Source: Camelus bactrianus
Taxonomy: Eukaryota > Chordata > Mammalia > Artiodactyla > Camelidae
Direction: 5' to 3'
Assembly (NCBI RefSeq): GCF_048773025.1
Contig: NC_133572.1
Coordinates: forward strand, 6,773,001-6,837,000
Length of the DNA: 64,000 bases
Positions 34,980-46,374 of the stretch are shown here, in pieces. Made by a program: the position numbers and the translations under genes. The notes beneath the pieces were generated by a model that was given only the letters and a program-made list of their open reading frames with translations, did no database searches and was not told where the DNA came from. How positions within the stretch are numbered: the stretch's first letter is position 1; every line of letters begins with the position of its first letter.

Positions 34980-36320
34980 GTGCAGAAGAGGCGGAGAGGA
35001 GAGGTGGTTCCCCAGAGAGCATCCCTTCCTCCCGCTCTTCTCAGATACGGGAGACGGGGATGGTCCTCACCCTCAGCCTCCTCCACCTTCCTAGGCACCC
35101 GGGCCTTGAAGTGCTTTTTGAACCATAAAAAGGAGAGGGTCTCAGCCTGTTGCCTGGGAGTCCTGACCCTGTTGAAACAAAAGCTTTTGTCAAGACAGAG
35201 CCTGTCAGCTTTTCTTGCTTAATTTTACCTGTCGGCAGGAGTTCCTGAAACGCACGTGATGTACAGTAATGGTGAGGAAGCCTAAACTGTATCTCGGCTC
35301 CTCCCCAGAAGCCTGCTCTGTTAGAGGAGCAAAGGGAGGGAGGGCAGGGCGGCCAGGCGCCGGGACGCCGCAGCGGGAGGGCCCCGCTCACAGCCCCGCA
35401 GGCAGCTTCAGGCCTTACACGGCACTGCAGACAAGAACGCACTTCGTGCCCTTTGAGGTATCCCACCAATTCAAGACATGGTATTTTGACTATAAGTATT
35501 ACCCTGTTTATCATGTTCCCGATTCTATAACCCTCCATCCACCACGTTCCAACCTCAAAAGCCTGGAAATAACATATCTTAAATTAGATCCTCTCCTGGC
35601 TGGCTACTTCCTCTTCGTGGGATTACCAAACAACAGTCTCCCAAGCCCAGAATAAAGACCACTGACAAGAGGGCAAAGCCAAGAACACACAACCACCGCT
35701 GCCTCTACACAGAGCAGCCTCTGATCCATATGTGTCTCCTCTCGCCTACCTGATGGACACACGGAAGACGCCGGTCCCTGCTGCTGGGGTGTCTCAACTG
35801 CTGTCAGTCACATTGCATTTCTGGGGATCAGTCCCCCTCTTTGCTATTCACCCTGCTCGGCTTTTTCTTCCAAGGGAGGGGACTCCTGGTACTTTAAAAA
35901 TCTTTTGGCATTTCCCCCCCAAAAGCCAGGAGATCTATTTTCGTGTCTTGCCACACCGCCTCCAGCCTTCTCGAGCACACAGCCCTCTGCAGAGAGGAGG
36001 GTCCCCGCTGAGCAGAGCAGAAGGAAGACAGCCCACAAAAGACTGTGGGAACCCACGCACGGGCACGCGCACGCGCACACGCACGCACACCTGCTCCTTC
36101 TCTGATAAAGGAGTCCCTGGCCCAGGCAGGCAGAGCGACAAATGCACTCACTGCACAATCAGGAAATCAGCTAGTGTTGTGTTACACAGGGTGTGTCCTT
36201 GTAAGGAGCCTATACATAGAAAGCAAATAACCCCTTGGCAGGATGCAAAAGGCACCTCTGGGACACACATCACCACCTCACTCAGCACAGCCAGGAGCCA
36301 GCAGCAGGAGTGGGTCAGCG
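34980..36320 (-). promoter_or_regulatory. GC-richer segment, possible STYK1 upstream promoter or exon
   Basis: The segment contains a local GC- and CpG-rich patch (35330-35410) and a CpG-containing alternating purine/pyrimidine tract (36052-36090). On the minus strand a good donor GAGG/GTGAGG sits at 35071/35070. STYK1 in human has non-coding 5' exons tens of kilobases upstream, so one may lie here. This is inference only. Confidence 0.3.
36052..36090. repeat. CA/CG alternating tract
   Basis: Nearly continuous alternation of purine and pyrimidine with CACG and GCGC units, a pattern able to adopt Z-DNA. Confidence 0.75.
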
Positions 36321-36754
36321 TGCTTCTGAGCTGAGGGGTCTGGGAGTCCGGGGACGAGGGAGCAGCACCGACCTGGTGCTGTGACAACAGAGTCAGAGGT
36401 CTGAGGTTCTAGCTCGGGTTTGGTAGATGCGTCACCCAGCGTTCAGAGGCATATGACCTGACCTCGCCGTTCCTTCTCGTCCTAAGGGACCAGACGCCTC
36501 TTTCTCTCCAGAGGGCCGTGAAGGAGTACAGAGGGCAGCAGGAAGTGAATCACACCAGAAAAAGGGGCAGGCAACCAAGAAGTCCCCACAACCGGTTATT
36601 CCACCTCTCAAATCCCGAAGGCTCCCTTGGACCCGCATCTTCCTTCCCACATCACGGCAGCCCCAGAACCTCGCAAGTTTTCATTCCTGTCCCTCCCCTG
36701 CCTGTAATTTCCCACGGGGTAATGGTAAGAGAAGGAGCTTTGGAGGACGGCTTC

Positions 36755-36900
36755 TGTTTGCATCTCAGTTCTACTACATCATGGCTGCGTGTACATTATC
36801 CTTACTTTTTGAGCCTCTGTTTTTCCATCTGTACAGTGGAGACAAAAATGCCTACCTTCCAAGGGATCATTTATGTTAAAGACCTCAGGCACATTAGACA
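36755..36900 (+). repeat. MIR SINE
   Basis: CAGTTCTACTACATCATGGC, GCCTCTGTTTTTCCATCTGT and a following TACAGTGGAGAC match the MIR core in sense. Confidence 0.6.
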
Positions 36901-36989
36901 ATCCGCGTGTGTTAGTCTCTCTCCTCCTCCCTGCCTTCTTCACCTGCCCTCCGGGTTGGGAGGTAGTCACAGAGCTGTGCCAGTCAGGT

Positions 36990-37690
36990 AAGCTTATATT
37001 AACCGAAAATAGCGAAACAAAAGACCCATCATCATACTTATAATACCTGTGGATCTAAGTGTATGTAGTTCTGTGTTTGAAGAGGAAGTTAAAATAATCA
37101 TAAAGTGAATGTGGGTTTTAAAAGTCTTTATATACCCCTCTAGGTGTGATTTGATAGCCCAAGTATTACACCAGCTAGGAGGTGTCTGAATTTGACCATC
37201 ATGTTGAAGAAGGGGTATTTAAACACGATGGATCAAAGAGCATAATGCTGTGAACAAAGGCATGAAAACAGACAGAATGCTAGATAGTGATATATTAATT
37301 AATGAATTGATGAGTTAATGAATTAACCTCTGTCCCTAAATTTCTCAACTCCTTCTCGCTGGTTCCATCGATACCACCTTTCTGCTGACTGTCTTTGCCC
37401 AGTTCCTGAACCCACCTTGACAGAGGCAGCAAAGAGCTCACTAGTGGCCAGTAGTCCCAGCTCCCCTCTCTCCTGGCCACCCTGAGAGGACATAATCTCA
37501 CTCCACTTTCAGAAGGCGGGTCCGGTGACTCATGCTTCAGATCCAGGCCCTCTCAGATCTGGAGTCCCGTCCTGAATGTCTCATGGGTGGGTAGGGCCTT
37601 ATGGTCCTGCCTTAATCAGCCCGCTGTCCTGAGCTTAGAACTTTGCTCTGTACTCTGGTTGCTGAGCTTCCGAGATAGGAGGGAAGGGGG
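36990..37690. other. STYK1 5' flank, nothing recognised
   Basis: No gene or named repeat identified. Confidence 0.4.
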
Positions 37691-38290
37691 AAGACAGCAA
37701 TTAACACGCAAATGGTGGGGAAGATTCAACCCCCAGGAGGCCTTGAGGATTAAGATGGCAGGAGATTTGACTTCTAGTAGACCTTGAGCTTCATTATATG
37801 CTCACTGTAACATATTAGCATGATAAATGACATGCCTACAGGCGCCATGACAGGCCCAAGGCTAGCCACAAAAGGTCAAAGGGTGGGCCGTGGCCCCAGT
37901 TCCTCCGAATCCCAGTCCCTTCCCCAGGGCAGTTGGAATGGTCCTCCCACTTGTTAGCATATGAAGCTACCGAGCCCATAAAAACTGGCAACACCACTCC
38001 TCGTGGCCACCTCTCTCACTCCCTCCTCTTCAAAGGCGGCTGCACTCTGTCTGTGGAGTGTGTGCCTGCTTCTACTTCAACCTGAGCACCCAACCCCCAC
38101 ACCCTGTGGCCTCTCTTGCTTTCTGAAACAGCCTACACTCTATGCAGTATGTATCTCTCTCAATAAATCTCCCTTTACGCAACTGGGGCTGGCTCTTGAA
38201 TACTTTCCTGCATGAAGCCAAGGACCCACGCTTGGTGGGACATGTCCCAGGGGCTCAACCGAGACCTGGGACACAGCCCTCCTCACGCCC
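37690..38290 (+). mobile_element. Fossil ERV1-like LTR, apparently solo
   Basis: The stretch has LTR-type layout: a GCCATGACAGGCCCAAGGC region, a TATA-like CATAAAAACTGG (37979-37990), a CTCTCTCACTCCC stretch, AATAAA at 38162-38167 and a terminal part with GAAGCCAAGGACCCACG and CCCAGGGGCTCAACCGAGAC, as in gammaretrovirus-like LTRs. No internal retroviral region is seen next to it. The borders are approximate and the family is not named. Confidence 0.45.
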
Positions 38291-38939
38291 CACGTCTGTT
38301 TTTCCTGCATCAGTTCTGCTACAAATGGGAAGAAGACCATCCCCCAGCTCAACACCCCTGCCGGCCTAGCGTCTGAATAATGACAACCCCCCCCCAGCTC
38401 TGCTTCACGTGTAAAAGCACACAGCCCTGCACCTCTTGCCCCCGTGTTCTGCTCACGCCACTAAAAACCCAGGTTTTTTGTCTACATTTGACTCCATAAC
38501 CAAACTGCCCACCTTTACCTACCGCCCACCTCTACAGCCTAGTTCGTCTCACATCTCTCACTCAGACGACTGGTCGGAAAGCTGATGAGAGGTAAGAGGG
38601 AAAAGTCACCGGCGGATACAGGCAAAATGGAGGTCACTCTTGGCCACAGAAAGAGTAGTTTCAAAGCAGCAGCAGAGTCAGAGTGGTGTGGCTCAGGGAA
38701 TAAACAGAAAGTGAGGATGTGGAGAAGATGTGTTTGGGGAGCTTTTCTGAGATGTTTAGCTGTGAATGAGAGGACTAAGGTGAGGAGCTCAGGGACCGCT
38801 CTTCAAGTTGATTTGTTTGGAAACTTAGGGCTCCAGCAAATGAGGACGGGAACTAGCAACATCCCAGCATGGAGTTAAAAATAACACAAATCAATATTTG
38901 AGCTGAGGGCGGGGGCAGGTTCTAGGCCTGAATACACGA

Positions 38940-39000
38940 CAAAGCCTGAGACAGACAGACACACACACACACAACCATAGACACTCACACACACAATGAC
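38940..39000. repeat. CA-rich simple repeat
   Basis: ACACAC units broken by other bases. Confidence 0.7.
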
Positions 39001-39107
39001 ACTGAAAAACAGGCAGACAGATTAATAGAACACATAAATATCCCAGAAATAAATCACATGTTTAGAAATTTAATATAAAGAAGTCAGCATTTAAAAAAAA
39101 AAAAAAG

Positions 39108-39195
39108 CAGATTCTCAAACTGAGCTGCACATTAGAATCTCTTACGGAGCTTTTTAAAAAATACCAATGCTGGGGTTCACCCCCAGCCCCAGAAG
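39108..39195 (+). mobile_element. MER5-like hAT remnant
   Basis: CAGATTCTCAAACTGAGCTG, CACATTAGAATC and ATGCTGGGGTTCACCCCCAG follow the MER5A/B pattern. Confidence 0.65.
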
Positions 39196-39699
39196 AGAAC
39201 ATGGTGATTATGAACCCTACAGATTATGGTTTCATCCATCAGCACTGAAAAGAGGGAATGCTTCCCAGGAGAGACCAAAATATAGCTGGTGCGGAGAACT
39301 GCCAAGCTCCATTATGCATAATATGCATATTATGGTTTACTCATTTGGCAAAAAAAAATTTAGATCTTTGCTTCATCCCTATGCAAAAATAAATTTTACT
39401 TGGGAAAATGACTGTAGGTTTTAAGAAACATAAAAAATCACAGTATAAGTTAAAATGGATTGGCAAAGACTTGCTACGTTACAAAGAAAAGATTTCTTCC
39501 AATAGGAAAATAAAAAATCACAAAGCGAGATCAACCAATCAAGCAAAGAATAAAAACACAGAAATTTTATAGCAATAAATGAAGATAATTAAGATGTCAA
39601 TAAATAACCATGGAAAGTTAAAAACAGAAGAAAACTAATTCACCAAACCAAAATGCGTAACAAATATGGAAGCACAAGGGAGGAAGATTAAAGATGTTC

Positions 39700-40290
39700 A
39701 ACTTAACTAGAAATTAAGTCATACTATTACCTACTTAATTAAATATTAAAAGAAAAACAAGGTGCAATTTTTTTGCCTATCCACTTAAGGAAAATTAAAA
39801 AATGAAAGCGAGAACTTTGATGCACTAAAGAGCCCAGTTAAAAAAGCTCACTCTTACACTTTGACAGGGTGTCTAAATTTCAATATTTAAGGAAACAAAT
39901 TTGGCAATATGTAAACAATGAGCCTTAATGACACTCATAATCTCGACCAACTAATTTCTCTCCCAGGAGTCAATTATAAGATTTTTTTATAAGATTTTTT
40001 TTAATGGAAGATGATTCTGAACACACAAAAACATTTTTATTGTACTGTTATCAATTTCTCTTGAAAGCAAAAATACACATTTACTTCAAAATATCCCAGG
40101 ACTTGAAGAAAGAAAGTGGGTGGAGATATAAATGAAACAAGATTGGCCATGTGTTGAAAATTGTTGAATTTGGGTGATTAACACATGCATAGTCATCCTC
40201 CCATCCAAACCTTTTTTTTTTCTGTTTTTGTATAGATATGAAATTTTCTACAATTAAAAAAAAGATAGAAAAAAATTTAAATTTTTATCA
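39700..40290 (+). repeat. Old L1 3' region
   Basis: AAATTTGGCAATATGTAAAC, TCTCCCAGGAGTCAATTATA and ACACACAAAAACATTTTTAT fit the 3'UTR of old L1 elements in sense, very diverged. Confidence 0.5.
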
Positions 40291-40298
40291 AAAAGAGT

Positions 40299-40430
40299 GT
40301 GATGGTTAATTTTATATGTCAATTTTGCTAGGCCATACCAAGATATTTGGTCAAACATTATTCTAGAGGTTTCTGTGAAGAAATTTATTTCATTGAGAAT
40401 GGCTGGCTGTTTAATATCTTAAACCAGTCA
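40299..40430 (+). mobile_element. Fossil MaLR-like LTR fragment
   Basis: TGTGATGGTTAATTTTATAT, then ATTTGGTCAAACATTATTCT, is the start of a very common old mammalian LTR. Only the first part is clear. The family assignment is uncertain. Confidence 0.4.
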
Positions 40431-42140
40431 CAAAGCAGCCCAGCAGCGGGCCCCACCTCAGCCACCTGCCTTTGTCCTTCACGTCCCTGCCCTGAGCTTG
40501 CGGGCATGAGAAAGGTGCTCTGCTTTCAGATGCTTTTTTTCCTTTTTTCTATCTTCCACAATAAAGGCCAAAAACGGCATGCTCCTACACTTCAGCTCGC
40601 TTTCAGTTTTTATTACAAGTCTCAGAAGTACAGCCCCGTGCATTTCTGAAACCCAGCAGACTCCTTTCTGCTATTAATTAGTTATGTGCTCTTGAGCAAA
40701 TTGTGTAATGGCTTCTAAACCTCATTTTTTCACATCTGTTATAGTAAATAATCTGGGGGTCTGTTAAGCTGTTGTTCACGCATTTCAGAGAACTTCAGGC
40801 CAGCTCTATCATTGCCCCATCATGTATGGCTCACAGTTCTCCTCTGATACGTCACTGCTACAAATCTTTAGGGAGACAAAGGTTAATGCAGCTAAAAAGG
40901 TGATAAGAGATTCACTTTGGAGAAAAATCTGATATCAAATGAATTTTAAATACTGCTATTTCTGTATCAGCATGGATATAGAATGTATCCAGTATAATGA
41001 GACATACACTTACACGTATAGTTATATTATGAAGTATAATTAATTTTCACTTTGGCTTCCGCTGCCTTCTGCCCTGGAATTTGTCATATTTTCCTCACCT
41101 AGAGTCTTTCTCAATAGAAAGTTCTAGAAGAAATGTACAGTGAGAGGGAAGAATTTGCTCCTAATACAGGCAAAAGAGTTGTGTGATGTAAGTTATGATC
41201 CTGGGTCAGCAAGATCTTGTGCGTGACCTTAAGCAAGCCAGTCAGAGGGTTGTATGTAAATCATCGAGAAATAGTATCTCAAGAGTAAACATACAAGGCA
41301 TTATAATTATTTATTGATATCCAAAGGAGAATATCCAAGAAAGCAAAACTATGATGAAACCAAGTATATATAACATATTTACATAGGAGAAAGAAAATTC
41401 AGGAGGGTGAAACCAGAGGAAAGGTAGACAATGAAGTTTTTCTCTACCCATTTAAGTAAGGAATTTAATACCTTATATCATTCCCTCAAAATGAGTAAGC
41501 CATCCAGTCCTTCGAGCAGAGTCTCTAATTGCTGTCAACACATACAAATCTACGGAAAAGTCAACAGCTGTACGCACACCCTTCCAAAGATGCAGAAAGC
41601 AGTTTAAAGCAAAGGCATTCGAACATTGCCTTAAACATCTGCCACCCTCCTGGGTTCCTCATTTGTCCTGGGACATGAACTTTAAGGGTTTGTTTGATCT
41701 TACTTTTGGAAATGGAAGAGCAACAAAGATCCCAACAAAAACGGAACAAGAGAATGAAGATCGTGAAGTTAGTGTCTAAATTCCAGAGGCGAACCGTCAG
41801 AATTTTTGCCTGACATTTATTTAAACTGAACAACAAAAATATATTAAGTGCTTTCCACCATTCCTTGCTCGGGTTTCCTCTTCTATTTGTCTCTCCTAAC
41901 ATAGTTTTGGACCTTTCTCCAGGACCCAGGCAAGAAGACTAAATTCAGTATTTGTATCCTTGGACTCACATTCTCTCTCCCTCGTTTTCAACTAAACCCA
42001 GACTCTTTCCATGAGAGAGCATGGAGCAGAGTTCAGACAATAAACCCAGTGAAATAATCCACATTGGACCCCACCCTTAACTGATATTTATGCTCAGCAC
42101 AACTTCCTTGATACCAGTTTTTGCTTGCTAGTTCGTTTTA
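40430..42140. other. Intergenic or STYK1 5' intron, MIR traces only
   Basis: MIR-like pieces lie near 40660-40760 and 41200-41260. Otherwise unassigned and without coding signature. Confidence 0.4.
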
Positions 42141-42148
42141 TGGCGTAG

Positions 42149-42357
42149 AGTTACAATGGTAAACACTTATATAGTGCTCACTCACCATATGTTAGGCACC
42201 GTTCTAAGCACTTTACATATGGATGAAGAAACCGTGTCACAGAGAGGTTAAGTAACCTGCTCTAGATCACCCAGCTAATAAGTAGGGATTTGGAGCTCCA
42301 ACCCAGGTCTTGTGGCTTTAAAATCTGTTCTTGCATTGTACTATTCTGCCTCCCTAG
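42149..42357 (-). repeat. MIR SINE, near full length, antisense
   Basis: ATATGTTAGGCACCGTTCTA, GTCACAGAGAGGTTAAGTAA and CACCCAGCTAATAAGTAGGG through TATTCTGCCTCCC follow the whole MIR reverse complement. Confidence 0.85.
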
Positions 42358-42389
42358 CAGATTCTCAAAAATCCTTTTTTCTTTTTTTC

Positions 42390-42761
42390 GTAATCAGAAT
42401 TATCTTTACTATTGCTTTTGGGTTTGTTTTATTTGAATGAGCTACAATTCATATACCACAAAATGCACCCTTTTAAAGTGTACAATTCAGTGGTTTTTTA
42501 TTCACAAAGTTGTGCAACCATCACTGGTATCTAATTTTAGAATATTTTCATCGCTCCCCCCCCCTCAAAAAAAAAACCCTGAATCAATAGCAGTCACTCT
42601 CCAATGCCCACCTCCCCGCCCCAAGCCCCTGGGCATTGCTCATCTATTTTCTGTCTTTATGGGTTTGCCTATTTAGGACGCTTCACATAAATGGAATCAT
42701 ACACTTTGTCACCCTCTATGGCTGGCTTCTTTCACTTAGCAAGTTGTCAGGTTTCATTCAT
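42390..42761 (-). repeat. L1 3'UTR, antisense
   Basis: TTTTAAAGTGTACAATTCAG, CAAAGTTGTGCAACCATCAC and TTTGCCTATTTAGGACGCTT are a well-known L1 3' region in reverse. Confidence 0.8.
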
Positions 42762-43005
42762 TGTATTAGTCAGGGTTCTCTGGAGAAACAGAACCCATAG
42801 GATATATGTAGAAAGACATATGTAAAAGGAGATTTATTTATTACAGGAATTGGCTCACAAGGAGCTGGAGGTTGAGAAGTCCCACCACCCGCCGTCTGCG
42901 GGAGGGAGAACCGGGAAATCTGGTGCTATCACCCCGTCTGAGGCTGCCGGCCTGGAAGTCGGGGTCCGCTGGTACAAGGCCCAGAGTCTGAAGTCCGGAC
43001 TCCCT
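42762..43005 (-). mobile_element. Fossil MaLR-like LTR fragment lying within an L1
   Basis: TGTATTAGTCAGGGTTCTCT, then GGAGAAACAGAACC, is the reversed 3' end of an old MaLR-type LTR. It sits between an L1 3'UTR and L1 ORF2-derived sequence, both antisense, so it probably inserted into that L1. It is partial. The family name is uncertain. Confidence 0.5.
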
Positions 43006-43345
43006 TTATTCCTTATGCCCATAACCCAGGGTCTTAATTACTGTAGCTTTGGAGTAAGTTTTAAAATTATTAACTAGGAGTCCTACAACTTTTTCTCTTT
43101 CTGAAGATTGTCCGGGATATTCTAAATCCCTTGTGTTCCTTCCTATGTGAATTTTAGAATCTGCTTGGCCACCTAGAATTCCGGGAGAGATTTCATTGAC
43201 GACGTCCATCGACTTGGGGAGTACTACCCTCTTAACGGTATTAGGTCCTCCTACTTCCCACAGGGTGTCTTTCCATTTACTAAGCTCTTCTTCCATTTCT
43301 TTCAGTGGTATCTTGTAGTTTTCCGCGTATAAGTCTCATTTGTTG
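43006..43345 (-). repeat. L1 ORF2 3' portion, antisense
   Basis: TACTGTAGCTTTGGAGTAAG, CTTGGGGAGTACTACCCTCT and GGGTGTCTTTCCATTTACTA match the reversed end of L1 ORF2, decayed. Confidence 0.75.
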
Positions 43346-43349
43346 CTGA

Positions 43350-46300
43350 CGATAACATTGACAGATCCACGGCCTCTAAAGGTTACATCAGACTTTGTGT
43401 ACGATTTGATGACACCACAGAGCGTTCTGTCTCTGAGAAAATCAGTTCCAGAACAGGGTGGACAGTCCACGCCTCCTAAAGGCTGGTCAGACGTGCCCTA
43501 TAAGGTAATACAAGCTCACGACTGGTCTTTCTCACATCTGGATAAGAACACAGACTACGTGGCTCCGCGTTCAGTAGCTCCCAGCATCAGAACCCCCTTT
43601 ATTTTCTTTGACAGTCCTGAGTTGGTCTGAATTTCTTAGGTTGCCATGAACGGGTGGGACTAGAGAGGACATCCAAAGAGTAATGTCTCTAAACTCCTAT
43701 CAGCATAAATGTTTCTATATTGCAAACCTACACACACACACACACACAAAATTACTGCTCCCTGGGCACACAAAGTAGGTTTGATCGAGGTTTAAATAAA
43801 AGCCACAAAGATACAGCCCCCAATATCACTGTTAAATCCCACAATTCAGGTCTGGAGATACGGGGTTTCCCGTCTAGCACAGAGTTCTAGCTCAGGTCTC
43901 AGCGAACTTTCTGTGGGCGATTTATCTCACTCACTATCTGAATCTCCATAAACCCACAGCCTGTGGCCTTGCTGATACACTGTCAAATCTTTATTGCTCA
44001 TCTGTTTGTAGATAACCTAAGCTTATACTTCTATTTTTAAGTCCATTTGCCTCTGTTTCCCAGTCAACATTAACTTGGTGAATTAGAAATAACCGATTTC
44101 AGCATCAGCCCAAGAAGAGCAGAGCTGGAAAGCTAAAGGTGGAGGTGGCGAAAGGGAGGTGATTTATAGACAATTGTACATTCACCTTTGGTTTATCTGC
44201 ATTTCTTTCTTCCCAGTTGTGCAAAGTGGGAATATTCTTTAAAGTTATCTTCACTTTTATAACAGAAAGCCCCTTCAGAATAATCCATGGCTATTTTAAC
44301 AACTTCATATCACATGTGGAAACTAAGATCTAAGTGAAAGCATGACTTGCCGAGGGTCAGAAAATCAATTAGATCTAATCAGACGTGGGGGATTAGATCT
44401 AATCAGATGTGGGACCGTTGATCATGAATCCGTTATCAGACCATCCTAAGAGTGGAACGTGGGTGAGGACAAGAAAGACAGGGAGCGAAATCAAGGTCAC
44501 TTGGTGTTACGGAAGCTCTTTGGGCCTCAAGAGAGGATGCAAACATAGCAGGTTCAACTCTCAGTGTCAAAAAGCCATTCTCCTCGAGCGCTGTGCATGA
44601 GGAAACCAGCACTGTACCATCTGTGCCAGCGCAGTCACACCCGCCCACTCTTTAAACTATAAAAACAGCAACCATGCCTTCCGTTTCTCATTCTGCTTTA
44701 CAAGGACACCGTGAGATGCCGCCCAAACTCCACAAACGCCATAAAACTCTAAACAGGGACCACCAGACGAGCCCCTTGAAAGCAACAACCAAAAAATAAA
44801 AACCCTTACCTCCATAACTTTCTGATGGTGGAGAAACTGAGGTACAGAATTTAAGAGTGTTCCAACAGCTAATTAGCGCTTAGGCTAAGACCTGCATCGT
44901 GCATCCTGATTGTCCATCGGGTGCTCTCTCACTACAGTTTTCCACCTTCAGAAGGCAGACTGGATATGGGGTCTCTGTTTATTAGGTTAAGTTTGGGGGC
45001 GGGGGGTGAGGACAAGGAGGAAGATCCCTAGGTCTTAGCATTCATAGTGTGCCCAGACTCTCCTAGTTTCTCCTGCCTGCCGGGCCTTTGGGCTGACAGG
45101 TGCCTGGATGGACCTCGGCGCGTCTGTCACAGACACCTTCAAGGCTGAAAAGACTTCACATTCCAGCTGTGCTTTCCCTGCTGCCACTGCAGGGCTTCAG
45201 GATTATTCTACTGAACAATCTGCTTATTTCTTCCTCCACCGAAACTCCTTTTGGCTCACACTCAGACACAACCCAAGGAAACCCAAGGAACACCAAAGGG
45301 GTCAGGCCCTGAGACCTGCAGAGAAGAGACCACAGAGGTAGGGGGCAGGGCAGCTTCAGACCAGACAGGCTGGAGCTGTGGAATCTACCTATAGATCTGA
45401 TGGAAAATGAGGCAGTCAAGAGAGATCTTCAGCATCCCCTCAGCTCCCCTCCCCCTTCCTTGAGCTACAGGCCAGGCTTGTCACTTCTTCTGCTCAGATA
45501 AACAGGTTCTTTCCTGCTTCTGTAGCATCTGACTAGCCAGAAGCAGTACCAGCTCTGGGCGCAGGCTGCGAGGCGTCCCACGGCGCTTAGGCAAAGGTCG
45601 GCAGGAGCCTTCCTTGTCGGGGCAAAGCTAACCCATCCAACTTAAAAGGAACTTTGCAGAAGTTTATCCTAATGACGCAAACTAGGGGTGGCTTTGACGT
45701 ACAGTTGGTCCTGACAGCTCCTTATTGTCAGGGGAAAAAAAAGTGCTTAGGATCATCCTCTCTGAACTCCAAATGATCCTCTTTGGCAACTATTTTTCAT
45801 CCTTAATGATATCTCCTGGAGTTGTTCAATGCAACAGCCCACATTTACCCAACAACACAGTACATTTGGTTAAATCATTCAAAATTGATAATAAGATGAA
45901 AGGTAATCGTTTTGAAGCTTTTTCCAGGAAGCTAACTGGCTTAAAATATGAGTATTATATATGTATTACTGAGATTTTTTTCCCTATGGCTACAATGTAC
46001 ACTTTGAAACACATTTTTTTCTTAAACTTTAGCATCTGCTACAAACTCTTGTTAGTAGAATTCTAACATAGCCTAGAATTTTATACATATAATAATTCTA
46101 AGTTAGACCAATGTTCTAGAAGCATCTCCATATTTCTATGTATTTTGTTACCTGACAACTTTAACAACCACTGTTAAGTATATAAAATGGGGTACTTTAC
46201 TATGACCGAAGCTGTAAGTAGTTAACAGCTGTAAAAGAAAAATTTAAAACATATTTCCCTTTCATTTATCATTTTTGCCAGTAATTTATACCTGAGAATT

Positions 46301-46370
46301 CTAAAAGTGTAGGTCTAAAAAATTTAATCGCTATTTTCAAGTTGCTATGATCATGCTGTTGTTAAGAACT
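43350..46370. other. Intergenic or STYK1 5' intron, little recognised
   Basis: Contains a CA run (43729-43748), a MIR-like trace near 44300-44360 and a 23-bp tandem duplication at 44368-44414. No gene signature was found. Confidence 0.4.
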
Positions 46371-46374
46371 GGCT

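Noticed and set aside
35732-36334. 200-codon plus-strand reading frame
   Set aside because: It is open because of local GC content and a CA/CG repeat (Thr-Arg run), has overlapping frames on both strands and no family motif.
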